From Cydia pomonella (Eukaryota > Arthropoda > Insecta > Lepidoptera > Tortricidae): DNA of 64,000 bases. Below the pieces are notes generated by a model that was not told the DNA's origin, ran no database searches, and saw only the letters and a program-made list of their open reading frames with translations. The stretch lies in NCBI RefSeq assembly GCF_033807575.1, contig NC_084713.1:12526703-12590702 (forward strand), written 5' to 3'. This document shows positions 44,860 to 55,910 of this stretch, piece by piece. The first letter of the stretch is position 1. Every line of letters starts with the position of its first letter. The position numbers were made by a program, and so were the translations under genes.

Positions 44860-47800
44860 AATTAACGTGCATTAAATAAGAAAAAAAAATACAATTTAGA
44901 TTACGATAGAAATCATGCAATTACATACAGTAGCTACTTTTCTTAATAGAAATCTGATAAAAAAATAATATATATATATATATATATATGTCATATCAAA
45001 CCATACAAATACGTAGCTCTTTCAAAAAACATATTGAATTCTTACAAAAGGAAAAGAAAAATAAAATTAATAAAGAAATGAGAATATACATTATATAAAT
45101 CTGACAGATTGCTATACCTACAAAAAAAAATTGATGTGCTTTCTTACCTGAGCTGTGTGATCTATACAATGATTTTACATATACACATAATACAATGATT
45201 TTAATTGCTACTTGTTTTTACAGTTTCTGGTTTAGACCATGCATGTTTGTCTGTAAAGTAGTCCTCGACTCTGTAATAAGCCTTCAATATCAATGACTTT
45301 TTAAGTAATTCTTAAGAGCTGGCAAGGGAAATCTTAAAGCAGGTTTTGGGGATTCGTTGGTCCCTATAAAGTTATCGCTGCACGCATTTACATGACAAGT
45401 ATGCAATGTGTATTTTTGATATAGCCGCAATCTTACATTAGACAGAGCTATGTTTTAGTGCTATTAACAACCCTGCAAGCTTTTTTTAATCTAGTAATAA
45501 CTACCACAGCGCACTAATTTTTTTTTTTCGAGGTGCATATACTTATTTCGTACATCATGGTCAATTGTGACAATTTCTGACGTCGGGTCATTAAATGCAA
45601 CGTTTTGAGTAAAAACAAGTGATACATTGCTTGCTAAATTATTTTATATGGAAAAATAAAAGTAGTCAGGTTTTCATATAATCTATGAAAATGTGTTCAT
45701 TAAAGCCTAAGTACCCTTTGATTATGCGATCGTATCAAAAACACACGCTGTATAATATACTGATCATATTAAGCTGATTCATATGATATTTAAGCACGCA
45801 TATTTTTGTTTATTCCAAAATGGTTAAAGCCCAAACAATGTTACCATTTATCAAAGCACAATGAAGATAAGAAACAGCGGATAAAGGTATCGAAAAACTT
45901 TTAGAATTTACCTTTAATTATTGTCCGTTTTCCTTATTACATTAAATAAAGTGACCTAACTCTCAATTTGTCCCTACTCAAAAACCAGTTTTGCGAGATA
46001 TTTATGTAGTATTTTATCGATAAGTCACGATGCGCAATTGAAATGCTATTATCATACGTCACGAGCACCGCTTTGACAAATAATATTATTCCTTATCGCA
46101 TGATACCACTCTGGCTCGTCGCAAAAGGCACCTTTTGTATGTATAAATGGACTTCCGATGTTAGGTGAATATTTTCGTACATTTTCTATGTCAATAAAAT
46201 CAGCTCGGTAAGCAAATGCAGCCGGGAGCATTCTATATGGGATGAAAAATAGACTGTCGGAAGCGGGCAGATATGAAATTTATGAAGTGCATTGCAGACA
46301 TATGAAATAATAGCTCACGAGGTCACTGATTTCAGCTATGTATATCCAGTAACAAAAAACTATGTGGGTATTTTCACAGGGTTGTGCATGCTGTCTTGAA
46401 AGGGCTATGTATGTATGTTTGTAGGTATAAATAATATGATGGGTATGTATGTATTTTTACTCTTGTAAAAAAATTTGGAATATTTAAAATCCTTGAAGTT
46501 CTTCATATTACATTTTACTTCTAATAACAGTTTAGCAACCTGACTGTCTAATTGATACGTTTTAAATGGATGGAAACTAAATTAAAATCATACTTACATA
46601 AGTAACATTCATAACAAGGGATTACACGAGCTTATGAATCACATGTTTTAGTGTAAAAGTTCTAATGAACCACGAAAACGATAGCGATGCATAATTTACT
46701 CGTGTCGGGCTTGAAATAATCCTAAAAAATCAGACGTGGATCAAACGTTGAATCTACGCGTCAAAGAATTCCGGTGGTGCCCGCCTGTAATTCGGCAATG
46801 TTTTCGTCGTAGTCGCTTTTTGACAGCCGTCAAATTAATTTGTATACAACACTGCTCGTAGTGACTATTGACAAGGCTTGGTTTTATGGGGGATCTCTTT
46901 TAATTCCAAAACTGGGTGTCTATTGATTTCGTTCCAAATTGAAATGCCTCTGGAAAAAAACCATTCACGTTGCGGATATAACAACTATTCAGACATACAG
47001 TGAAAAATAAAGGTCCCTATGTAAAAGGTATAGAACACTGGTGTCTATCTTTTGCTTGTGTAGTCTCTATACATTAAAAAATGCAATTCAGAAATGCTGA
47101 ATAGGACACATCAACTCCAAACCGCAAGTACAATAAAGCGTTCATTCAGTGTGTGATTACTGAGTAAGTGGTGAGGGGTTGTAGCTAAACGCTTGGGACG
47201 CTAGTCTTAGCGGAAGCTTTTGGTTCGAAGCACAACTACTGACGAATATCTATAAGTTAAATGTGCCTCCATATTAACATTGTGCCTACGTTTGTCCTAC
47301 CCAATAGATCATCGTTATATATGTGGTATAGATGGAAACCTATTCTAATTTTCATGGAAAGTATTTTTTTTCTTTGATATCTTTCACATATCCTATAACT
47401 ACCTATAGCTTAACTATATGGCGACGTCTACCAGACGTTGTGCACCTGGCAGGGATAGACTTCGATATTTCCGACGAAAATGTCAGTTTGTCGTTTCTCT
47501 GTCAAGTCTCGCAATTTGATGTAGGTGTAGGATGTAGGTACCTGTCATGAGGCCGATTCAGATTTAACTATTTGATAAAGTTTTGATGATGTTTTGATAC
47601 GAAATCATGCGTACGTTGCGCACCATTCACGAAGACGACCGTCAAGATCGTGTCAAAACCAGATCAAACTAATTGTTGTATCAGAATCGATTCCCGTGTC
47701 ACATTGTCGTGTTTGACACTTCCGACATTTCGGTTGAATATTCCGGATAAAATGTAACATAGGATGTTTCCGAGATTTTGAAGTCTTTTAAAAGTATTAA

Positions 47801-47885
47801 ACCAACAACTAACAGTATTGAGATAACCCAAGATATATAGCAAACATGCGAAGTTTGGTAACAATAATCTATTAATAACAGGTAA
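44860..47885. other. No gene recognised; a TA microsatellite
   Basis: A (TA)n run lies at about 44965-44989. Open frame 47332-47550 (+) has no recognised motif. Otherwise AT-rich sequence without structure I can support. Confidence 0.4.
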
Positions 47886-47889
47886 CCAT

Positions 47890-47960
47890 ACAATAAACAA
47901 ATAAATAAATAAATATTATAGGGGCATTCTTACACAAAATTGTACACAAATTACACAATA
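47890..47960 (-). repeat. SINE/LINE tail fragment
   Basis: AAACAAATAAATAAATAAATATT (crossing 47910) then ATAGGGGCATTCTTACACAA, the reverse complement of the SINE family 1 tail. Confidence 0.5.
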
Positions 47961-47964
47961 CAAT

Positions 47965-49268
47965 ATTATTAAGCCTCTCCAGGAAAGATAAATTGAAGAT
48001 TGCACTTTCGCTGCTTAAATTTGAAATAAATTCAAGTTGAGTGATTGTCGAATACAGGTTCTGGCTACAAGGTTATTAATGACTTTAAGCACGGGTTTAA
48101 TAGCTAAGCCCTTTTAACTTTTTGTTGCAAAGCCTACTTATTCCCGGAGCCTAATCCATCATGGATACCTCAACATCGGAAACGTTGACTGGACCGATAT
48201 AAAATTAAATGAATAAGTACAAACTTTCCTATTGGCGTTAGCAAACTGCGATAAATTTTGTATTGGAATTAAAATTTAATGCGTTAATTAATCAATGTTT
48301 TACTCAATTCATTCATTCATTCACTGTGTAAGGGCTAATTTCATCATAAGTTTTACTGAAATTATATAAATTTTAACGTAATGTTACATTCTTATGCTCT
48401 TGTAAGTTATGTAGGTATGTTACGGGATTGATCATCAAGAACATTATGAACTAAATAGGTCTAGGTGAAGGTAAAATAATAGGCGAAAAGAAGAATATGT
48501 AGACATCCTAAAGAAATCACTAGTTAGGTTAGGTTAACAATTTGCTTAACAATTATCTGATTTCTAGTATTAGTACCTAGTACCTATTGAAATAAATATT
48601 TATTTGACTTTATACTGAAATATTTTGCAAACTTTATGAATACTGTCAAGTATACTATTTGATAATACGTTCAAATTAAATTATGCGAAAAATTGTTTGG
48701 GAAATAAACATTTGCGTAGGTTACATTTTCGCAGATAAATACGACGTAAACCGTCCACGTACGTACGACGTATTGACGACGTATCAACGTATTGTCCATT
48801 TTCATTATGAGCAAATATTGACAGTGCGATAAAATATCATCCAGTACAATTACAGTAGTAAGAAATGATAAATGATGGCCACGGAAGACACACGCGCAAA
48901 AAATAAATTATTTAAATTGGACCAAATGGAAACGCTGAGTGAATACGGTGGCGAGTGTGGCCGAGTGGTATTTAATTGTTTCATATGTTCATCAACTTTG
49001 TGAAATTGGTAAAAAATACACAAGCAATGTGATTTTTGTTTCGGGGGGTAATAAATATTTATCTGGCGTATGATTTTCAGGCCACAGGGCGTATTTGTAT
49101 GTGGAGGAATTTTATTCCTAATTGCACTAATACGTTAATGTGATTGCATTTCGAGATCGGAATGAAACCATATCGGCATGAACTTGCTTACCTTAATTCC
49201 AAAAGCACGACGCTACGCTATAATAAGCTAAATAAATTTATAATCTATTTATTTTTGTGTATCCTTCA
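47965..49268. other. No gene recognised; unique flank of the BEL/Pao insertion
   Basis: AT-rich. It includes an ATTCATTCATTCATTCA run at 48309 and a short AGGTTAGGTTAAC at 48525. No exon was identified. Confidence 0.4.
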
Positions 49269-49273
49269 ATCAC
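49269..49273. repeat. Target-site duplication ATCAC, left copy
   Basis: The 5 bases just outside the left LTR equal those just outside the right LTR (55906-55910). Five bases is within the normal range for BEL/Pao. Confidence 0.85.
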
Positions 49274-49562
49274 TGTTGGTCTAGCTACTGGAGAGAAATA
49301 AGCGGACTGTATAACTTATGTAAAAATATATTAAAACTATAAATCGACCGTTACAATAAAAACAGAGCGCGGCGCGTACAGCATAATCGCGAGCGGGACG
49401 GACGCGAGCCGTCGTGTTTCGTGTGTCGCGGTTGGTGGGAGAATGTCGCGCGCGGTGCGCGGTGCGCGCGGCGCGGGCGCGGGCGCGGCGGCCGGTGGAC
49501 GACCGGTTCTGCTCCGTGCGTCCAGCAGGGCCTAAGATGATGCGTTGGTGCTATCACCACCA
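49274..49562 (-). repeat. 3' LTR of the BEL/Pao element
   Basis: Identical to 55617-55905 except for one base. In element orientation this is the downstream LTR. The Gag-Pol frame ends inside it, with the stop codon at 49534-49532. The region just upstream (GCCGGGAGTATA in element orientation) is only a weak polypurine tract. Confidence 0.93.
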
Positions 49563-52500
49563 TATACTCCCGGCGTTGAAGACTCATTGTCTTCAAGACT
49601 GTAGATCGGGAGAGGGCATATTGTGTTAAAGGCTCGACGTATGATTCCCTTCTTGGTCTTGATGTCTGCTACTCTGGCCACTCCATCCTTTCCAGGTAGC
49701 ACGTTGACGATACGGCCCATTAACCACATAAGAGGCGGTTGGTTGTTCTCCTTCACTACTACCATAGTGCCAACTTCAAGCCTTCCTCTTGAACTGCGCC
49801 ATTTTGTCCTCTGTTGAAGACTGAAGATGTACTCGCTTGAGAAACGATTCCAAAAGTGCTGTTTGAGAACTTCTATCCGCTGGAACCGTTGGAGACTTGA
49901 GATGTTCTGGCTGGAGACTTGACGATGTGGTACGGCCGTAAGAGATCTCCCAATAAGAAAGTGTGACGGAGTAAGGGGTGTAAGGTCAGAGGGGTCGTCG
50001 GAAAGGGGGGTAAGAGGTCGTGAATTTAAAATTGCTTCGACCTGACTAAGGCATGTCGCCATCTCTTCAAAGGTGAGATGCGTAAGGCCTAACACTCTAC
50101 GTAAATGATGCTTCACCGATTTAACAGCAGACTCCCATAAGCCGCCAAAATGAGGAGTGTACGCGGGAATAAAAGAGAAGTTAATACCTTCAGCAGCCCT
50201 ATCCTTGGCTAAATCTTGGTTCAGCACGTTAGCGAGCTCGTTGGCAGCGCCAACAAAGGTAGTACCATTGTCCGAGAATATGGTTCTCGGCTTCCCTCGA
50301 CGAGCTATAAACCGATCGAGCGCTGCAATAAAAGCTTCTTTAGTAAGATCAGAGACAAGCTCCAAATGAAGTGCCCGTGTTGCTAAGCAAACGAAAATAC
50401 AAATATAAGCTTTCACAAGTCTGCAGCCTCTACCCTTGCGATCGGCTATCAAAATAGGTCCGGCATAATCAGTGCCTGTTTCAATAAATGGAAATTCAAG
50501 ATGTAACCGCTCCTTTGGTAAGTTACCCATTACAGGTTGGATCGTTTCTGCCTTGAGCCTAATGCAACGGATACATTGTTGAACTGTATGCTTTACTAAG
50601 TTGCGTCCCCCAAGAGGCCAGTAATTTTGACGTAAAACTGACATAAGTAACTGAGGACCTGCATGGAGAGCGCGGAGGTGCAACATCCTAACTAGAAGCC
50701 TTATTATAGGTTGTTTACAACAAACAATTATGGGGTGCTTAACACCGTAATCGTAGAAGGAATTAAGTAGTCGACCGCCAACTCTGATAAGACCAGCGTC
50801 GTAAAATGGGGACAATGATTTAAGTCTGCTTTGTTTTGGTAATTCCTTTCCTGATTTGAGCAATTCATAATCTTCAGGAAAGGCAGTTTGTTGAGATATG
50901 CGAAGGATCAGAGTAGATGCAGCAGATAATTCAGACGCGGTAAGGTAACCCTGTTTCTTATTACTAGCATTCTGACAATTGTATGTGAATCTTTTAATGT
51001 AGGCAATTACCCGCTGAATCTTTGCATAATCTGAGCGATTATTAATCAAAGTTTGAATAGCATTGGCATCATCTGAATTGGATGAAGTAATGACGAATGA
51101 TTTATGTGTTATGATCTCTGGTAATGAGGTTTCACTTTCAGAGCCAGGTGTAGTTGGCCAATGTGAAGAATCTGACGCTAAAAAAGACGGCCCGGACCAC
51201 CATAAAGACGAGGTTTGTATAAGATCCGCATCAAGACCCCGAGACACGAGATCAGCTGAATTTTCTTTAGAAGGAACGTAACGCCAACATTCCTGTTGAA
51301 AGCTATCTTGTATCTCGGAGATACGGTTTTTTACGAACGGCCTTAGAAGAGCTGGAGAAGATTTTAACCATCCAAGGACAATCATGGAGTCGCACCAAAA
51401 TATGCAACGTTCTGGTTTCAAGGTCAGTGACTCCAGGACTTTAGTACACAGTCTTGTTCCTAACAATGCTGCACAAAGTTCAAGGCGAGGGATAGTCGTG
51501 GCCTTAATTGGTGCAATTTTGCTCTTGGAGGCCAGAAGACGCACACACACAGAGCCATCCCCGGCCACGGAGCGGACATAAAGGCACGCTCCATATGCCC
51601 TTTCTGAGGCATCAGTAAAAATATGAAACTCAATAGAAGCAAATGATTCACATAATATCCATCTTGGTATATTTACATTATTTAGGTTAGGTACTGTTTT
51701 TGCAAAATTGTTCCATGATGTAAGTAAGCTGCCTGAAAGAGGCTGATCCCAATCCATTTTGTCTACCCACAATTTTTGCATTAAAATTTTGGCTTCTACA
51801 ATGCAAGGTGTAACTAAACCAAGAGGATCGAATATCTGTGCTATGGCTGACAATATAGTGCGTTTGGTAACTACGGAAGGAACTGAAATGTTTATTTGAA
51901 AGGTTAAAGTATCTTGAGTACAATGCCAGCTAATGCCAAGTGTTTTTGATAATTCTTTTTCGCTTAAGTTTACGGTATGATTAAGAGAAGGTTCATTTTT
52001 GATTTGCTTTAGAATTTGTTCGCTATTAGATTGCCACTTTCGAAGATTGAATTTTGCTGAGCGAAGAGTGTCTGTGACCTTTTGACACAGAGACACGGTA
52101 TCAGCAATTGAGTGTGACCCTGACAAGAAGTCATCTACGTAAAAGTCTTTTGATATTGCATCTTGAGTTTGCTTGTCTAGAGAATCCTGTGCCAACTGGA
52201 GAAGACAGCGTGTGCTAAGGTAAGGAGCCGACGCTGTACCATAAGTCACAGTATTAAGTGTGTAAATTTTTATAGGTTGCGAGGGGTTAGCCCGCCAGAG
52301 AATCTTTTGAAGAGACCGTTGTTCCTCGTCAACTAAAATTTGTCGGTACATTTTTTCTATGTCTGCAGACACCACAAACTTATGTTGACGGAATCTAAGT
52401 AGTATAGAGAATAAGTCATCTTGAATCCTAGGACCTACTAGCTGGATGTCGTTTAGGGACTTTCCAGACGTGGTGGCAGCAGACGCGTCAAAAACCGCCC

Positions 52501-54736
52501 GCAGCTTGGTAGTGCTGCTAGAATCCCTTAAAATTCCATGATGTGGTAGAAAATATGACTGTCGCGAAGTGTCATGAAAACTTTCGCTCATGTGGCCTAA
52601 GGTTTCATATTCAGTCATGAAGTCAACGTACCGCTCTGTAAACAAAGGGTCCCTATCAAACTTTCGCTCTAAGGAAAGGAACCTGCGTCTAGCCAGTTCG
52701 AACGAGCTTCCCAATACATCTGGTGACTCCTTCAATGGCATAGTGACTACAAAGCGTCCCTCTTCATCACGTTTTGTTGTAGTGGAAAAAATTTGCTCAC
52801 ATGTATTTTCATCTACGGTGAGATTATGTTTTGAAGGTATTGTGTCAAGCTCCCAAAATGGAGAAAGATCTATGCCCGTTTGCTGATCATTAAGAAAGAA
52901 ACAAACAGGATTATGAGGGTTATTAAGGCTTGGCTGATACAAAGCTCCTACAACAAGCCAGCCAAGTTTAGTTTCAGCAAGGAGTGGATTTTGTTTTCCA
53001 AGATCTATACGCCCTGAACCAAGTATAGCCCAAAAGATTTGGGCACCGACAAGAAGATTAATTGAAGACGGTTCATAATAAGAGGGGTCAGCTAAACAAA
53101 GTCCTGAAGGAATAGGTATTTCGTTCACGTTTAAAAACTGGTCAGGAATGGGTCGTGTGACCTTTGGCAATATGTAACAATCAATGTCTGTCTTAAACGT
53201 TCCATCGCGAGACTCCATATGAAGAGAGCAAGCCTGTACACTTTTTGACTCTTGTTCGTTTAAACCAGACGTATTAGAAATAATAGAGCGTGTTGGCAAT
53301 GATAGTCTACTCGTCAAACTCTGCGAAATGTAATTTGCTGTGCTGCCATTATCCAGCATGATTCTCACTGTGTGCAATTGACCCTTGCTGTCACTGACCT
53401 TCACCTGAGCTGTGGAAAGAAATACATGTGGCGATACGTTACCCATGACGTGATTGGTTGCCGACAATGCTACGTGTTCTGTAGGGGTATTTGTGTCATT
53501 ATGAGTGTGCAACAACGTATTGTGTCTGACCTTACAATATTTACAATGACTAAGACTGCATTTCGACTCATGATGTCCCGGGCGCAGACAATTAAGGCAC
53601 ACTTTATACTCCTTGGCCTTATTCCAACGTTGGTCAACCGGCAAGGCTCTGAAGGTGTCACAATTAAAGATATAGTGGGTCTTGTTACACAAAGGACAGG
53701 GTTTAAGATGATTTTTTGCACTGTCATGTTGACTTGAAGAGGCTACAAAACTTTTCGGTTTACTGACTGACGGCTCAGCCTTCGACTTATTATTTTTGGA
53801 TTCTTCTAATGTTTCAAGAAGATTACACCTGTTACTCAAAAATGTCAGAAAATTGTCAAGTGAAGGAGGTTCTGACAATGAGTTCCTATGCTCCTCCCAT
53901 TTTCTACTAGTAATGTTGTCTAACTTTGACGACATTATATGAATGACTAAGGTATCCCAATGATCGACTGGCTGATCAAGGGTAGCCAGTGCTCTAAGAT
54001 TTTTATTTGCAGTGTCGACTATTTGTCGGAGACCATGACAAGACTCGCGGTGAATCGGGTCTATGTTAAAAAGAGCTTGAACATGATTATTTACCAATAA
54101 TTGTTTGTTGTCGTACCTGTCGCATAGCAATTTCCATGCTGCATTATAATTTTCTGCCCTAAAATCTAAGCTACGGATCACTATGGCCGCACTTCCGTGA
54201 AGAGAAGCACGAAGATAATGGAATTTATTGATATCATCTATGCTTTTCTCCGTATGAATTAATGAGACATAAATATCTTTAAATTCCAACCAATTTTGAC
54301 AGCCGCCGCTAAAATGTGGTAGATTTATTTTTGGCAAACGTACGTTGCTTTGTCTGCATGATATGACGGTTGGGCACTCATCGGAACCTACCTCAGACCT
54401 GGCGCTAGCGTACTCCTTAGCGCGCTGACTACGATGTCGCTCCAATAGTTCTCGTGCGGTCGCGAGCTCGAGGTAATAAGTCCCTTCAAACTGCTCTCGA
54501 TCGGTATACAGCTCGGTCGGGTCCTCCACTAGCTGCTCCAACTCGCTCTGAAACGTGTCATATGACTCATATAAAGCATCTATTTTGTTTATGCGTAGGT
54601 CTAGTTCGACCAATTGTGGGTCACTCAACTGAGCACAAGATTTTGCTGTAGCTAAATATGCAGTAAATTGCGTAAGCTTAGCTTTAACTGTACCACGCTT
54701 CTTAATTAATTCTTTGCAGCGTGTTTCTGTAGCCAT
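49532..54736 (-). CDS. BEL/Pao Gag-Pol polyprotein, 1734 residues, intact
   Basis: A single uninterrupted polyprotein for capsid, protease, reverse transcriptase, RNase H and integrase. Domains in order: Gag (DUF1759-like) about 135-300; zinc knuckle C380-x2-C383-x4-H388-x4-C393 within a longer Cys-rich region (347-401); aspartic protease with LDNGS at D462; RT about 735-900 with SADIEKMYRQ (D792) and YVDD (866-869). Pao-type RNase H follows with D1042, E1086, D1116 and D1162. Integrase has zinc finger H1353/H1357/C1388/C1391 and catalytic D1423, D1489, E1535; the C-terminal domain (DUF5641-like) is about 1610-1710. The DNG protease triplet occurs in place of the usual DTG/DSG. The ATG at 54736 is the first in-frame Met, giving a normal Gag N-terminus. 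The last 10 codons and the stop lie in the 3' LTR. All catalytic residues expected are present, so the copy may be competent; expression is not shown by the sequence. Confidence 0.95.
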   Translation of the reverse strand: MATETRCKELIKKRGTVKAKLTQFTAYLATAKSCAQLSDPQLVELDLRINKIDALYESYDTFQSELEQLVEDPTELYTDREQFEGTYYLELATARELLERHRSQRAKEYASARSEVGSDECPTVISCRQSNVRLPKINLPHFSGGCQNWLEFKDIYVSLIHTEKSIDDINKFHYLRASLHGSAAIVIRSLDFRAENYNAAWKLLCDRYDNKQLLVNNHVQALFNIDPIHRESCHGLRQIVDTANKNLRALATLDQPVDHWDTLVIHIMSSKLDNITSRKWEEHRNSLSEPPSLDNFLTFLSNRCNLLETLEESKNNKSKAEPSVSKPKSFVASSSQHDSAKNHLKPCPLCNKTHYIFNCDTFRALPVDQRWNKAKEYKVCLNCLRPGHHESKCSLSHCKYCKVRHNTLLHTHNDTNTPTEHVALSATNHVMGNVSPHVFLSTAQVKVSDSKGQLHTVRIMLDNGSTANYISQSLTSRLSLPTRSIISNTSGLNEQESKSVQACSLHMESRDGTFKTDIDCYILPKVTRPIPDQFLNVNEIPIPSGLCLADPSYYEPSSINLLVGAQIFWAILGSGRIDLGKQNPLLAETKLGWLVVGALYQPSLNNPHNPVCFFLNDQQTGIDLSPFWELDTIPSKHNLTVDENTCEQIFSTTTKRDEEGRFVVTMPLKESPDVLGSSFELARRRFLSLERKFDRDPLFTERYVDFMTEYETLGHMSESFHDTSRQSYFLPHHGILRDSSSTTKLRAVFDASAATTSGKSLNDIQLVGPRIQDDLFSILLRFRQHKFVVSADIEKMYRQILVDEEQRSLQKILWRANPSQPIKIYTLNTVTYGTASAPYLSTRCLLQLAQDSLDKQTQDAISKDFYVDDFLSGSHSIADTVSLCQKVTDTLRSAKFNLRKWQSNSEQILKQIKNEPSLNHTVNLSEKELSKTLGISWHCTQDTLTFQINISVPSVVTKRTILSAIAQIFDPLGLVTPCIVEAKILMQKLWVDKMDWDQPLSGSLLTSWNNFAKTVPNLNNVNIPRWILCESFASIEFHIFTDASERAYGACLYVRSVAGDGSVCVRLLASKSKIAPIKATTIPRLELCAALLGTRLCTKVLESLTLKPERCIFWCDSMIVLGWLKSSPALLRPFVKNRISEIQDSFQQECWRYVPSKENSADLVSRGLDADLIQTSSLWWSGPSFLASDSSHWPTTPGSESETSLPEIITHKSFVITSSNSDDANAIQTLINNRSDYAKIQRVIAYIKRFTYNCQNASNKKQGYLTASELSAASTLILRISQQTAFPEDYELLKSGKELPKQSRLKSLSPFYDAGLIRVGGRLLNSFYDYGVKHPIIVCCKQPIIRLLVRMLHLRALHAGPQLLMSVLRQNYWPLGGRNLVKHTVQQCIRCIRLKAETIQPVMGNLPKERLHLEFPFIETGTDYAGPILIADRKGRGCRLVKAYICIFVCLATRALHLELVSDLTKEAFIAALDRFIARRGKPRTIFSDNGTTFVGAANELANVLNQDLAKDRAAEGINFSFIPAYTPHFGGLWESAVKSVKHHLRRVLGLTHLTFEEMATCLSQVEAILNSRPLTPLSDDPSDLTPLTPSHFLIGRSLTAVPHRQVSSQNISSLQRFQRIEVLKQHFWNRFSSEYIFSLQQRTKWRSSRGRLEVGTMVVVKENNQPPLMWLMGRIVNVLPGKDGVARVADIKTKKGIIRRAFNTICPLPIYSLEDNESSTPGVYGGDSTNASS

Positions 54737-55616
54737 TATGCAGTGAAAAAATAGAAAAAGTGAAATAGAATTAAGTACTAAGTGTTCTACGTAATAACTA
54801 TGTTAACTGATGAAAAAAAATAGCAACACTATCCTCAACTTTGCTCTAAGCTTTTTTGCAGGCGTTGAAATTTCGTGGAATAAGCTACTTGTGATATTGC
54901 TATTAAGAAATCGTATCGTAAGATGCTTTTCTCGACCAACCCACTTTTTATTATGAAAAATAATTACGATTTTAACTTTTATTTATGACTAAATTACTTT
55001 GCAAAAATGACGATAATAATAATGGAAGTTAAAAATTAAACTTTGTAAGACTGAACAAGACAACTTTAACATGCAATTAAGATCGAAGCACTTTTAATGG
55101 TTTGTTTTGATCGTAAGTAATTTTAATGAAATGATTTTAAAAACTACTTTACTTTTTATGGGAATGCAAACTAAAATAAGGGGAATATTGGAATGATCTC
55201 ACAGTTATGCTATCCGTAATCGTAGGCCGGTAGGTAGTGAGCTCCAATCCCGATGATTATTCTGTTTGTGGTTTTTATTATATGAACTTCTTGCACTTGT
55301 ATTTATGATGTTTGTTGTTCACCCGGTGTTGCTTCTGTTGTTGTACGTAGTTCGAAGATACTGCTGCTCTGTAGGGGCCGTGCACTTTGGAGTTATGATA
55401 ATAACGGCGAAGACCTCAGTTTTATGTAGCAATCTCGAAAGCAACTGAAGACGGGCGAATGTAGATGTGCTTCTCACGATGTGCTGCGACCTCCACTCGT
55501 AGAACCGTCGTAATGAGGTGATCAATCGTAGAACGACGGATACGATATTAACGGTTTTATTTTAAATCGCGCTTGTAACGGTCCACTGTCATTTACTACG
55601 GCGTTTAAGGACCATA
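54737..55616 (-). other. 5' leader of the BEL/Pao element
   Basis: About 880 bases between the 5' LTR and the Gag-Pol start. Two bases inside the LTR the minus strand reads TGGTCCTTAAACGCCGT (55614-55598), a plausible primer-binding site because it starts TGG, the complement of a tRNA CCA end. The priming tRNA is not identified. Short open frames here are not supported. Confidence 0.6.
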
Positions 55617-55905
55617 TGTTGATCTAGCTACTGGAGAGAAATAAGCGGACTGTATAACTTATGTAAAAATATATTAAAACTATAAATCGACCGTTACAAT
55701 AAAAACAGAGCGCGGCGCGTACAGCATAATCGCGAGCGGGACGGACGCGAGCCGTCGTGTTTCGTGTGTCGCGGTTGGTGGGAGAATGTCGCGCGCGGTG
55801 CGCGGTGCGCGCGGCGCGGGCGCGGGCGCGGCGGCCGGTGGACGACCGGTTCTGCTCCGTGCGTCCAGCAGGGCCTAAGATGATGCGTTGGTGCTATCAC
55901 CACCA
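55617..55905 (-). repeat. 5' LTR of the BEL/Pao element
   Basis: In element orientation this is the upstream LTR and should hold the promoter. It starts TGGTGGTGATAGC and ends CAACA on the minus strand. Confidence 0.93.
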
Positions 55906-55910
55906 ATCAC
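55906..55910. repeat. Target-site duplication ATCAC, right copy
   Basis: Matches 49269-49273 exactly. Confidence 0.85.

Larger units (their letters stand above)
49274..55905 (-). mobile_element. Complete BEL/Pao LTR retrotransposon, 6632 bp
   Basis: Two direct 289-bp LTRs (49274-49562 and 55617-55905) bound an internal region with one long Gag-Pol frame on the minus strand. The LTRs begin TG and end CA and are flanked by the 5-bp duplication ATCAC. They differ at one position (49279 G, 55622 A), so the insertion is recent. Each LTR contains a strikingly GC-rich block (about 49364-49520) unlike the surrounding AT-rich DNA. Nothing indicates a break in the element. Confidence 0.95.

Noticed and set aside
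49414..49629. Arg/Ala-rich open frames over the LTR
   Set aside because: They arise from the GC-rich LTR block and occur in both LTR copies; no protein support.
51384..53737. Plus-strand open frames inside the BEL/Pao element
   Set aside because: They are antisense shadows of the intact Gag-Pol frame.
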